This document shows, one piece after another, positions 18,236 to 27,432 of a stretch of 64,000 nt of DNA. Source of the DNA: Thalassobellus citreus (lineage in GTDB: Bacteria; Bacteroidota; Bacteroidia; Flavobacteriales; Flavobacteriaceae). Numbering within the stretch: position 1 is the stretch's first letter; every line of letters begins with the position of its first letter. The position numbers and the translations under genes were made by a program. The stretch is taken from positions 124,001-188,000 of the forward strand of contig NZ_JBISCC010000125.1 in the NCBI RefSeq assembly GCF_044385915.1. The letters are read 5' to 3'. The notes under the pieces are model-generated. The model saw nothing but the letters and a program-made list of their open reading frames with translations, had not been told where the DNA came from and searched no databases.

Positions 18236-19306
18236 ATGAAACCACTTTATTTTTCAATATTAGCCATCCTTTTTGTTTTAAGTTGCTCTTCTGATAATAA
18301 TGATGAACTAGAAATTCCTGTTACAGATGCATTATATTTCCCTCCTATTAATTCTGATACTTGGGAAACAAAATCTATAACAGATTTGGGTTGGAATGAA
18401 AATGCAAAACAACCTCTTTTAGATTATTTAGAAGAAAAAAACACCAAGAGCTTTATAATTTTACATGAAGGCAAAATTGTTTTAGAAAGCTATTTAAATG
18501 GTCATGATAAATCAAAATCTTGGTATTGGGCTAGCGCAGGAAAAACACTAACATCAACCGTTTCTGGAATAGCACAAGATGCAGGCATCATAAATATAAA
18601 CAATAAAGTGTCTGATTATTTAGGCACAGGTTGGACTAGTGCTCCAATAGCTAAAGAAAACCTAATTACTTGTAAAAATCTATTATCTATGAATTCAGGA
18701 CTAGATGATAGTTTAGACGATGATGTATCTCCCAACGGATTACAATATGTAGCAGATGCAGGGACTAGATGGGCTTATCATAATGTATATGTAAAAATGC
18801 AAGATGTAATTGCTGCCGCTAGTAACCAAACATGGAATACCTATTTCAATACTAATTTAAAAGATAAAATTGGCATGTCTGGACTATGGACTCAATTAAA
18901 CAACTTAAATGTTTATTGGAGTAATACACGTAGTATGGCACGTTTTGGCTTATTAATTTCTGCTAATGGAAAATGGGAAGACACTCAAATTATTTCTGAA
19001 TTTTTTTTAAATGAAGCGACTAACACTTCTCAAAACATTAATAAATCGTATGGCTATTTATGGTGGTTAAATGGAAAGTCGAGTTATCATTTACCACAAA
19101 GTCAATTAGAATTCAATAGCGAACTCATACCAAATGCTCCTGATGACATGTATGCCGCTTTGGGTAAGAATGATCAAAAAATTTATATAGTGCCTAGTAA
19201 AAAATTAGTTGTTATTAGAATGGGAGAACCTGCCGATGCTGGCAATTTTGCTTTATCTAATTTTGATAATGATTTATGGGCTAAGATTAATGCCTTGGTT
19301 AATTAA
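18236..19306 (+). CDS. Serine hydrolase lipoprotein, beta-lactamase class C fold
   Basis: A 356-residue lipoprotein with the penicillin-binding/beta-lactamase fold, likely exposed in the periplasm or on the cell surface. The signal MKPLYFSILAILFVLSC ends in a lipobox with cysteine 17, so the ATG at 18236 is preferred over one 33 bases upstream. The nucleophile motif SxxK is SAGK in WASAGKTLTS (about residue 99), and YHN in WAYHNVY gives the YxN motif. The third motif is less certain. Substrate is unknown: such proteins include esterases, peptidases and 6-aminohexanoate hydrolase-like enzymes. Its unit is monocistronic. Confidence 0.82.
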   Translation: MKPLYFSILAILFVLSCSSDNNDELEIPVTDALYFPPINSDTWETKSITDLGWNENAKQPLLDYLEEKNTKSFIILHEGKIVLESYLNGHDKSKSWYWASAGKTLTSTVSGIAQDAGIININNKVSDYLGTGWTSAPIAKENLITCKNLLSMNSGLDDSLDDDVSPNGLQYVADAGTRWAYHNVYVKMQDVIAAASNQTWNTYFNTNLKDKIGMSGLWTQLNNLNVYWSNTRSMARFGLLISANGKWEDTQIISEFFLNEATNTSQNINKSYGYLWWLNGKSSYHLPQSQLEFNSELIPNAPDDMYAALGKNDQKIYIVPSKKLVVIRMGEPADAGNFALSNFDNDLWAKINALVN

Positions 19307-19404
19307 GATTAAGCTGCATTTTACATTAATTAACTTTATATAGAATCCTAAAAATATCGTCTCGAAATAATTATCAAGATTCACAGGATTGACAAAGTAT
19401 TTAC

Positions 19405-19445
19405 TAAAAAACAAAAAACCATCCTGTAACATACAGAATGGTTTT
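19405..19445 (-). terminator. Terminator of the RND efflux operon
   Basis: On the minus strand AAAACCATTCTGTA pairs with TACAGGATGGTTTT around a short loop, followed by a T-rich tail. It lies 60 bases after the TolC-like gene. The plus-strand reading also forms the stem, so it may serve both sides. Confidence 0.75.
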
Positions 19446-19505
19446 CACACTTCAACTTCAAGTAATCTTATCTTTAATTTGAGAGAAATTAAATAAGACT
19501 ACTCT

Positions 19506-20957
19506 TTAATTCCAACCACCACCTAAAGCTTGATAAATTTTAATATTAGCTAGCATTTGTTCTTTTTTTGTTTCAATAATTTCAATTTTAGAATCCAATG
19601 CTTCTCTTTGAGTTAATAATACCTCGGTATATTCTGCTCTGGCAGATTTAAAGAGACGAATAGAAAGATCGATTGACTCATCAAGTGCTTTTACTTGAGC
19701 TTCTCTTAACTCATAACTAGCTTTAAGGTTTTTAATATTAGAAAGCTCATTTTGTACTTCAACATAACCATTTAAAATGGCTCTTTCATATTCGTAAACC
19801 GCTTGTAATTGTTTGTCGTTCGCATTTTTATATTCAGCTTTTATAGCATTTCTATTAATTAACGGACCAACAACATCACCTACCAAAGAATATATTAATG
19901 ATTCTGGGGTACTAGTAAGATACTTGGTTTTAAAAGCCTGTAAACCAATACCTGCTTTAATACCTATTGAAGGATAAAAATTTGCACGTGCTACTTTCGT
20001 ATCTAATTTAGATGCTGCTAACTCATACTCTGCTTGTTTAATATCTGGGCGATTTTGTAATAACTGAGATGGTATTCCTGCATAAATTGTATCAATTTTT
20101 TTATTGATAAAGTTTTCAGAATCTCTTTTTACATGTTGCGGATATCTCCCTACTAAGAAATTAATTCTATTTTCAGTTTCTACGATTTTTTGCTGAATTT
20201 CAAATTTATTACTTTGATTTTTATAAACCTCAGCATCAAACCTACGAACAGCCAACTGTGTAGCTCTTCCTGCTTGTTTTTGAAGCTTAACCATGCGTTG
20301 TGCTTCTGTTTGAATCTTTAAGTTTTGCTCTATAATAGCCAATTGATTATCTAAAGTCATCAACTCATAATATGAGCTTGCAATTTCTGAAACCAATTGA
20401 GTTACCATAAAGTTCTTGCCTTCTACTGAAGACAAATATTCAAAAACAGCTGCTTTTTTGCTATTACGAAGTTTTTTCCAAACATCAAGTTCCCAGGACG
20501 CTGAAAGTCCAGCAGAAAAATTAGTTAGAGGTTCAGGAAACGCTTCCTCTTCTCTAACTTTAAGTTGCTTTTCTACAGCTCCATTTCTTGTAAATTCACC
20601 TACTTTTTCAACATCTGCTCCTGCATATGCATTTATAAATGGTAAATACTCTCCTTTTCGTGCTTTAATTTCATTTTTAGACATATCTACTTGCTGTAAC
20701 ATGATGTTAAGCTCCTGGTTATTAGCCAAACCTGTATCTATTAATGCAATTAAATTAGGATCTGAGAAAAAACCTTTCCATTTAACCGCCGCCGTATTTG
20801 TGGTGTCTGTTGACATACTTTGGTATTTATCTGGAACAGTTTTATTTTCTTCTCGTACTGTTTTTGAAGACACACAAGAACTTAAGGTTAATACGGTAAC
20901 AACTCCTACCACATAAAACCTCCTCATTTTAAATATACTTGCTTTTATATTATTCAT
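19506..20957 (-). CDS. Outer-membrane efflux lipoprotein (TolC/NodT family)
   Basis: Outer-membrane channel of a tripartite RND pump. It has 483 residues, the NodT-type length, with a lipoprotein signal whose cysteine follows TLSS (residue 28 from this start). Two OEP repeats follow, with long coiled-coil helices (for example near 170-260 and 380-460) and the PSIGIKAGIGLQAF barrel segment. The ATG at 20957 overlaps the pump gene stop by 8 bases, arguing for coupling; an in-frame ATG at 20927 would give a shorter signal and is the alternative. It is the third pump component in the operon. Confidence 0.9.
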   Translation of the reverse strand: MNNIKASIFKMRRFYVVGVVTVLTLSSCVSSKTVREENKTVPDKYQSMSTDTTNTAAVKWKGFFSDPNLIALIDTGLANNQELNIMLQQVDMSKNEIKARKGEYLPFINAYAGADVEKVGEFTRNGAVEKQLKVREEEAFPEPLTNFSAGLSASWELDVWKKLRNSKKAAVFEYLSSVEGKNFMVTQLVSEIASSYYELMTLDNQLAIIEQNLKIQTEAQRMVKLQKQAGRATQLAVRRFDAEVYKNQSNKFEIQQKIVETENRINFLVGRYPQHVKRDSENFINKKIDTIYAGIPSQLLQNRPDIKQAEYELAASKLDTKVARANFYPSIGIKAGIGLQAFKTKYLTSTPESLIYSLVGDVVGPLINRNAIKAEYKNANDKQLQAVYEYERAILNGYVEVQNELSNIKNLKASYELREAQVKALDESIDLSIRLFKSARAEYTEVLLTQREALDSKIEIIETKKEQMLANIKIYQALGGGWN

Positions 20958-23900
20958 CTTTTTTTCTTTTAGTCAATTTTTTCAAAAGATTTCTTAACTC
21001 ACTAATTTTACTAGCATTTACTTTGCTTAGACTTTCTCCTTCACTTTTTCTCATAAATTCTTCAGAAATTGGCTCATTAGATTCGTCTTTTATAAGTCCT
21101 TTACCATCTGCCATTTTCGCAAAAACGTAGTATAATCCTGGAATTAGTAAAACACCAAAAATAGTCCCTATAAGCATACCGCCCATTGCAGAACCTCCAA
21201 TGGTTCTATTACCAATAGCACCAGCTCCTGTTGCTACTACTAATGGCACTAATCCTGCTACAAAGGCAAAGGATGTCATTAAAATAGGTCTAAACCTTGC
21301 TTTAGAACCTTCAATAGCAGCCTCTAAAATAGTAGCGCCTTGTCGACGCTTTTGGACAGCGAATTCGACAATTAATACGGCATTTTTACCAAGTAACCCA
21401 ACAAGCATTATGACACCAATTTGCGCATAAACATCGTTGGCTAATCCCATCGCTTTTAATAGTAAAAACGAGCCAAAAACACCTACTGGAAGTGATAGTA
21501 TTACAGCTAAAGGCAGTAAAAAACTTTCGTATTGAGCTGCAAGTACAAAATACACAAATATCAGTACGACGATAAAAATATATAAAGATTCGCTTCCTCT
21601 ACTCGCTTCATCATAACTTAAACCTTCCCATCCAATATCATAACCTCTTGGAAGCTCTTGTTTAGCAACTTCTTTAATAGCATTAATAGCATCGCCACTG
21701 GTATAACCTGGTGCTGGAAGTCCGCGTATTGCTGCAGAATTATACAAGTTATATCTTGTAATTTCATTAGGACCTAAACTTTTTTCAATCGTCATAAATG
21801 CAGAATACGGTACCATTTCGCCTGCTTCATTCTTAACAAAAAGCTTTTCAAGATCTGACGGTAATCGTCTGTATTCTGGAGCTGCTTGCGTATAAACTTT
21901 AAAGAAACGTCCGAAACGGATAAACCCTTGCTCGTAAGTACTACCAATTAAAATATTTAAATTCTCCATAGCTTTTGCTATAGTAACCCCTTTTTGCATG
22001 GCTATTTTGTTGTTTATTTTTAATTTATACTGCGGATAATTTGCCGAATAAAAAGTAAATAAACCCGTGATTTCCTTACGCTTAGATAAGGCTTCCATAA
22101 AAGCGTTATTAATTTTCTCGAATTTATGGTAATCGGTAGAATTGGTTTTATCTAATAAACGCATAGAAAACCCTCCAGAAGACCCAAATCCAGGTACAGC
22201 AGGTGGCTCGAAATATTCTATCACAGCACCTAAATCTTTGGTTTCTTCTTCTAGTTCTTCCATGATTTGGTGTACAGAATGCTCGCGTTCTGACCAAGGT
22301 TTTAAGTTAATTAAACAGGTTCCTGCATTAGACCCACGACCTTCTGTCATAATCTCAAAACCTGCTAAAGATGATACAGATGCTACACCTTCTGTCTCTT
22401 CACAAATTTTTTGTAACTTTTTAGCAACTTCATTGGTACGTTCTAAAGTGGCTCCTGGAGGTGTTTGAATGATAGCATAAATCATTCCTTGATCTTCGTT
22501 AGGAATAAAACCTGCTGGTAGCACTTTATTAGTAAAAAAGATACCTGCACAGAATGCTAGTAAAACCCCGAAAGTAACAACACGTCTTGCTACAATTTTA
22601 TTTAAGATCTTAACATACTTACCTGTTAGCCGTTCAAAACCTCTATTAAACCAGTCTATAAAACGATCTATTGGAGATGTTCTTTTCTTACCGTGATTGT
22701 TTTTTAATAACATGGCACATAAAACAGGTGTTAGTGTTAATGCCACTACTGCCGAAATAACTATAGAACCTGCCATAGTTATTGAAAACTGACGGTAAAA
22801 AACGCCCACAGGTCCTGTCATAAATGAAATAGGAATAAACACCGATACCATTACTAAAGTAATAGCCACAATAGCACCTCCAATTTCGCCTAATACCTCT
22901 GTTGATGCTTTATAAGGTGTGAGGTGTTCTTCTTCCATTTTAACATGTACAGCTTCTACAACTACAATAGCATTATCTACCACAATACCAATGGCAAGCA
23001 CCAAAGCAAAGAGCGTAATTAAGTTAATGGAAAGCCCAAATAACTGCATAATAAAAAAGGCACCTACCAAAGACACGGGAACCGCTATAATTGGTATTAA
23101 TGTAGAACGCCAATCTCCTAAAAATAAAAATACAACAATAGCAACCAGAATAAATGCATCACGAAGAGTATGTAATACTTGATCGATTGAAGCATCTAAG
23201 AAATTAGATACATCATAACTAATTTTAAAATCGACATTAGGTGGTAAATCAGCTCGTAATTCATCTAGTTTTGCTTTTACAGCTTCAATAACATCACTAC
23301 CATTACTTCCAAACGTTTGCTTTAATACAATTGATGCCGATGGATCTCCATCTAAATTAGAGTAAATATCGAAAAATTCACTTCCTAACTTCACATCAGC
23401 AATGTCTCCTAACTTTATAAGTTCACCATCTTCATTGGCTCTTACTATAATGTCTTTGTATTGGTCTGGTTCATTATATCTATTTTCATAAACCAATACA
23501 TATTCTAAAGATTGAGACGTCATACCAGAACTTCGTCCTAAACGTCCTGGTCTAGCAAGAATACTCTGATCCTCCATAGCTTCTAAGACTTCTTCTGCCG
23601 AAATGTTATAAGCACGCATTCTGTCTGGTTTTAACCAAACACGCATAGCATATTTTCTACTTCCTAATATCTTAGCACTTGCAATACCATTTATACGCTG
23701 AATGTCTGGTATAACTTTTGTGTAAGCATAATTATAAAGAAACTTTTCATCAATACTCTTGGTTGGATCTTTACTAAAAAGGTTTACATACATTAACATA
23801 CTTGGTTGTACTGGCGTAATAATTACACCTTCACGCTGAACAAGTTCTGGAAGTAATGGCATTACTTGATCTACCCTAGTTTTAACCCTAATAACCGCTT

Positions 23901-24204
23901 GATTAGGATCTGTTCCTGGTTCAAAAATAACACGTAAAGTTCCTTCACCAGCACTTGTTGCATCAGAAGCTATATAACGCATGCCCTGTACACCATTTAT
24001 AGCTGTTTCTAAAGGGATAAGTGTGGAATTAACCAATACATCGGCACTAGATCCTGGATATGCTATAAAGATATTTACAGTAGTAGGTGCTATTGAAGGG
24101 AATTGTGAAACGGGTAATTGCTTTATGGCAAGCCCGCCTATAAATACGATCATTACCGATATGACTATTGCCAGTACCGGTCTTTTTATAAATTTTTTAA
24201 ACAT
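20950..24204 (-). CDS. RND efflux inner-membrane transporter (AcrB/HAE1 type)
   Basis: Proton-driven drug/detergent exporter of 1,084 residues, close to the AcrB length with a charged C-terminal extension of about 40 residues. It begins MFKKFIKRPVLAIVISVMIV with the typical IKRP start. Transmembrane helix 4 carries LVLAIGIVVDNAIVVVEAV, holding the paired acidic residues of the proton relay. The porter domains contain GFIPNEDQG. It is 22 bases from the adaptor gene and overlaps the channel gene. The HAE1 signature points to hydrophobic or amphiphilic substrates rather than metals. Confidence 0.95.
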   Translation of the reverse strand: MFKKFIKRPVLAIVISVMIVFIGGLAIKQLPVSQFPSIAPTTVNIFIAYPGSSADVLVNSTLIPLETAINGVQGMRYIASDATSAGEGTLRVIFEPGTDPNQAVIRVKTRVDQVMPLLPELVQREGVIITPVQPSMLMYVNLFSKDPTKSIDEKFLYNYAYTKVIPDIQRINGIASAKILGSRKYAMRVWLKPDRMRAYNISAEEVLEAMEDQSILARPGRLGRSSGMTSQSLEYVLVYENRYNEPDQYKDIIVRANEDGELIKLGDIADVKLGSEFFDIYSNLDGDPSASIVLKQTFGSNGSDVIEAVKAKLDELRADLPPNVDFKISYDVSNFLDASIDQVLHTLRDAFILVAIVVFLFLGDWRSTLIPIIAVPVSLVGAFFIMQLFGLSINLITLFALVLAIGIVVDNAIVVVEAVHVKMEEEHLTPYKASTEVLGEIGGAIVAITLVMVSVFIPISFMTGPVGVFYRQFSITMAGSIVISAVVALTLTPVLCAMLLKNNHGKKRTSPIDRFIDWFNRGFERLTGKYVKILNKIVARRVVTFGVLLAFCAGIFFTNKVLPAGFIPNEDQGMIYAIIQTPPGATLERTNEVAKKLQKICEETEGVASVSSLAGFEIMTEGRGSNAGTCLINLKPWSEREHSVHQIMEELEEETKDLGAVIEYFEPPAVPGFGSSGGFSMRLLDKTNSTDYHKFEKINNAFMEALSKRKEITGLFTFYSANYPQYKLKINNKIAMQKGVTIAKAMENLNILIGSTYEQGFIRFGRFFKVYTQAAPEYRRLPSDLEKLFVKNEAGEMVPYSAFMTIEKSLGPNEITRYNLYNSAAIRGLPAPGYTSGDAINAIKEVAKQELPRGYDIGWEGLSYDEASRGSESLYIFIVVLIFVYFVLAAQYESFLLPLAVILSLPVGVFGSFLLLKAMGLANDVYAQIGVIMLVGLLGKNAVLIVEFAVQKRRQGATILEAAIEGSKARFRPILMTSFAFVAGLVPLVVATGAGAIGNRTIGGSAMGGMLIGTIFGVLLIPGLYYVFAKMADGKGLIKDESNEPISEEFMRKSEGESLSKVNASKISELRNLLKKLTKRKKDE

Positions 24205-24226
24205 CTTTTATTAGATTGGTTTATAA

Positions 24227-25309
24227 TTACTCTGCCTGAATCGCTAAATGAGATAATACCGATTTAGGATTTTCAAATTTCGTTTCAATTTTTTCTTGGT
24301 CTTTAACCATTCTAATACCTTCAAGTAAAATTTGATCGTTTTGAGTTAAACCTTTATCAACTATAAATATGTTTGGTAACTCGCCTCCAACAGTAATTTC
24401 TCTTTGTCTTACAACATGATCTTTTCCTACTACAAACACATATTTTTTATTTAAAACCTCGAACGTAGCTTTCTGAGGTATGATGATAACATCTTTGTAA
24501 GGAATTTTCATAATCACACTTCCAGTTTCTCCATGTCTTAAAATCCCATCTGGATTAGGAAATGTTGCTCTAAAAGCAATATTTCCAGTTTCAGGATTAA
24601 ATTCACCTTCTATAGTTTCAATAATACCTGTTTGATTAAACAGTTTATTATTAGCCATTAAAAGATCTACTTCTTTATTAGCCTGCTTATCTTTACTAAT
24701 AATATAATCTAGATATTCGGCTTCTGGCACATTAAAATACACCCACATTTTACTATTATCTGATAATGTAGTTAGTAATTCACCTTCATCTAAAAGACTA
24801 CCTTCTCTAGCTTCAAGATGATCCATAACACCATTAAACGGTGCTTTTACATTAGCAAAACTTAAATGTGTTTCTGCTAAAACAACTTCAGCCTTTGCTT
24901 TCTCGTAGTTTGCCTTTGATATTGCTAATTCGTTTGCAGAAACCACATTACCATCAGATAAAAGTTGAGTATTCTTTAATTCTATTTTAGCAACTTCTGC
25001 TTCCGCTTTAGCCTTTTGTAAATCTGCTTGATAAATATTAGGCATAATTTGAAACATATTTTGCCCCTTTTTTACATGTTGTCCTTCATCTACAAATACT
25101 TTCTGTAAATAGCCTTTTTCTAAAGCACGAAGTTCAATATGCCTAATAGAATGAATTTGACTTACATAATCTTTTGTAATAATGGTGTCTTTTTTTATTG
25201 GATTGGTTACTAAAAATTTAACTTCCTCCTTTTTTGTTTCCTTTTTAGTTTCACAACTTGCAAAAACTAACAATGCACTTAAGCCGATGAAAAAGAAATT
25301 TCTTTTCAT
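24227..25309 (-). CDS. RND efflux periplasmic adaptor (membrane fusion lipoprotein)
   Basis: Links the RND pump to the outer-membrane channel. It has 360 residues. The lipoprotein signal ends FASC with the cysteine at 19. The lipoyl/barrel-sandwich halves are at about 55-80 (GYLQKVFVDEGQHVKKGQ) and 145-175 (VKAPFNGVMDHLEAREGSLL). A helical hairpin near 85-140 is rich in Ala/Glu/Lys, and a beta-barrel plus membrane-proximal domain fill the rest. It is the first canonical pump gene, 147 bases downstream of a small secreted-protein gene. Confidence 0.94.
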   Translation of the reverse strand: MKRNFFFIGLSALLVFASCETKKETKKEEVKFLVTNPIKKDTIITKDYVSQIHSIRHIELRALEKGYLQKVFVDEGQHVKKGQNMFQIMPNIYQADLQKAKAEAEVAKIELKNTQLLSDGNVVSANELAISKANYEKAKAEVVLAETHLSFANVKAPFNGVMDHLEAREGSLLDEGELLTTLSDNSKMWVYFNVPEAEYLDYIISKDKQANKEVDLLMANNKLFNQTGIIETIEGEFNPETGNIAFRATFPNPDGILRHGETGSVIMKIPYKDVIIIPQKATFEVLNKKYVFVVGKDHVVRQREITVGGELPNIFIVDKGLTQNDQILLEGIRMVKDQEKIETKFENPKSVLSHLAIQAE

Positions 25310-25350
25310 AGTTTAACGTTTTAAAATTTATTTTAAATGAAATGATTGGT

Positions 25351-25389
25351 TTGGTAAGTCAAATCTTTATTAAAGATTGACAAGACCAA
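25351..25389. promoter_or_regulatory. Long imperfect inverted repeat upstream of the efflux genes
   Basis: TTGGTAAGTCAAATCTTTA is mirrored by TAAAGATTGACAAGACCAA, arms of about 19 bases with a one-base slip and two mismatches. It lies 42 bases upstream of the adaptor start and 68 bases after the preceding small gene. It could be an operator for a repressor, a terminator or attenuator stem between the two genes, or an mRNA processing site. No T run follows on the minus strand. Confidence 0.55.
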
Positions 25390-25456
25390 CTTGTAATTGA
25401 AATTTTTGTAATAAAACAGTCCTTAGTTTAGAATTTAACGGACTGACAAAAAGGAA

Positions 25457-25894
25457 TCAGATTATAAAAACCTGAAATTTAGCATGTAATCGAAGTGATG
25501 TATTACTAAAAAAATATTTAGTTCGAAGTCTAAATTCTTGAACTTTACAAGAAGCATCTTCAAATAATTGCACATAGAGAATAGCGAAACCAGGATTACT
25601 TAAAGATAAAAGCTTGCTAGGAACGACTAATTCTTCTTCAATATTCTCTTCTTGATTTTCACTTTCCTCTATAGGTTCAGCAAAAAATGTATGATCTTGA
25701 TTAGGTAGAGCAGAATTAAAAACAGGAAAAATTTCTTTTTCTTCTTCTAAAGAATGAACTGTTAGTAACTCTTTATTATTCTGTATTAACGCGCTTTCTT
25801 TAATGCCATAAATTGAACTTGCATATAAATTTGCAAATGCATTTAGCATTAGAATTGCTACTAATAATAAATATGTTTTTAACGTCTTATTCAT
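25457..25894 (-). CDS. Unknown secreted small protein heading the efflux operon
   Basis: A 145-residue protein with a Sec signal peptide (MNKTLKTYLLLVAILMLNAF, cut probably after NLYA). The mature part has an acidic middle (EESENQEENIEEE) and a hydrophobic, basic end (RLRTKYFFSNTSLRLHAKFQ). There is a single cysteine and no recognisable domain. Its position, in line with and upstream of the RND adaptor, suggests an envelope role linked to the pump, or a gene translated ahead of it for regulation. The good signal peptide and a promoter box just before the ATG argue that it is real. Confidence 0.6.
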   Translation of the reverse strand: MNKTLKTYLLLVAILMLNAFANLYASSIYGIKESALIQNNKELLTVHSLEEEKEIFPVFNSALPNQDHTFFAEPIEESENQEENIEEELVVPSKLLSLSNPGFAILYVQLFEDASCKVQEFRLRTKYFFSNTSLRLHAKFQVFII

Positions 25895-25902
25895 TACAAA
25901 GT

Positions 25903-25934
25903 CAAAACTATATTAATTTACCAATACAACCAAA
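25903..25934 (-). promoter_or_regulatory. Putative promoter for the small secreted protein and efflux genes
   Basis: On the minus strand TTTG (25931-25934) and TAGTTTTG (25903-25910) are 20 bases apart, near the Bacteroidota consensus. It would leave a leader of only a few bases before the ATG at 25894. Confidence 0.45.
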
Positions 25935-26106
25935 TAGTGATTATTTAAAATGAAGTGGTTTTTGAAGTTTTATGAAAAGCTTAACTTTTGGGATAAGAAT
26001 ATGAGTTAAACTCAATAACATCTATTTAAATTTCTTGAAGTCTTAAAAAATTGACATTATTAAAACAAATCATTATTCATTACTTTTGAAACTCTAAATC
26101 AAACCA

Positions 26107-27432
26107 ATGAATCATATTTCACTTATAGTATTTTGTCTTTCTATAACCTGTTCTTTTAGTCAAAACCATCAACTCATTGACACTACAGATTACGAAAAAC
26201 GGAAAACATTATCAAAACAGTTTGAAACAAAATATAAGATTTTTAATGACCAAGTAAAAGGTTCCTATAGAGGAAAAATGCGCAAAGAAGTATTATCCTT
26301 TTATAAAGAATCTCAAACTCATTTTTTAGAAATTATTAATAATAAGAAGCTTCTATTTGAAGATCGTTTTCAAAAGTATGTAGATAGCTTATCTTTTTCC
26401 TTAAAACAAAAAAATCCTATTTTAAAAGATGAAGATATTAATTTATATTTAACAAAAAACCCTTACCCTAATGCTTTTAGTATTGGTGATGGCACAATAA
26501 TTTTAAACATTGGTTTATTTTCTTTTTTTGAAAATGAACATCAATTATTTTCGGTTATATCACACGAGGTCGCTCATCAAGTTTTAGAACATTCAAAGAA
26601 AAGTATTAACAAAAGAGCTCATATAAATTCGTCTGTTTTATCAAATCAATCAAATATCTCTAAATCTATTAAAGCCAACAAATACAATAGAGGTACTCGC
26701 TCCTTTTCTCTTCTTAAAAGCTTATTATATGCCGATGGCGAAGAAAGAAGACAACAAGAAATTGAGGCTGATTCTCTTGGATATGTTTTATTTAATAATG
26801 CCTCTTCTCAAAAAAACGATTTTATAGATGCTTTACTTTTATTAAAAAAATACGATTCTGTACCATCAATAGTTATAGATTCAACAGTTTATACTAAGGT
26901 ATTTAATATCCCTGAGCAGGCATTTAAAAGTAAATGGCTAGAAAATGAAGATTTTAAAAAATACAATTACGATTTCTATAAATCTAAAATAAATCTAGAT
27001 TCTTTAAAAGACCACCCAGAAATTGATGACCGAATTTCTAAATTAAAATTATCATTTTCAGAATTAAATTCTGATTTTAAAATAGACCATTCAAATAGCA
27101 AACGATTTAATAATTTAAAACAAATAGCTAAACAAGCAGCAATTGAAAATTTTTATTATTTGAATGAATACGGATTAAGTCTTTATTTAATTCTTAATAG
27201 GCTAGAAACAGAAAACAATAATAGTAATTATTACAAAAAATGGATTGGTATAAATTTTGAAGCATTATACGAAGCTAAAAAGAAATATCAACTTAACAGA
27301 TATGTTGACAGATTATCACCTAATAATCAAAGTGAAAGCTATCAAAGGTTTTTAAATTTTATATGGAACCTAAATTTAGAAGAAATTAAAAAAATAGCAG
27401 ATTACTATAATACTACAACTAATTTAAATTAA
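26107..27432 (+). CDS. Secreted M48 family metallopeptidase
   Basis: A 441-residue zinc peptidase with a Sec signal (MNHISLIVFCLSITCSFSQ), so periplasmic. The catalytic HEVAH motif lies near residue 152 and the third zinc ligand in EIEADSLGY near 218, both typical of M48 (the BepA/Oma1-like group). The remaining C-terminal half is helical and unassigned. The 3' end overlaps the convergent downstream gene by 14 bases. A possible -7 box TACTTTTG lies at 26081-26088. Confidence 0.85.
   Translation: MNHISLIVFCLSITCSFSQNHQLIDTTDYEKRKTLSKQFETKYKIFNDQVKGSYRGKMRKEVLSFYKESQTHFLEIINNKKLLFEDRFQKYVDSLSFSLKQKNPILKDEDINLYLTKNPYPNAFSIGDGTIILNIGLFSFFENEHQLFSVISHEVAHQVLEHSKKSINKRAHINSSVLSNQSNISKSIKANKYNRGTRSFSLLKSLLYADGEERRQQEIEADSLGYVLFNNASSQKNDFIDALLLLKKYDSVPSIVIDSTVYTKVFNIPEQAFKSKWLENEDFKKYNYDFYKSKINLDSLKDHPEIDDRISKLKLSFSELNSDFKIDHSNSKRFNNLKQIAKQAAIENFYYLNEYGLSLYLILNRLETENNNSNYYKKWIGINFEALYEAKKKYQLNRYVDRLSPNNQSESYQRFLNFIWNLNLEEIKKIADYYNTTTNLN

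Noticed and set aside
20416..20916. A 166-codon antisense ORF inside the TolC-like gene, and similar ones inside the RND pump gene (for example 22142-22468)
   Set aside because: They lie opposite strongly supported genes, have low-complexity composition typical of mirror frames, and lack promoters.
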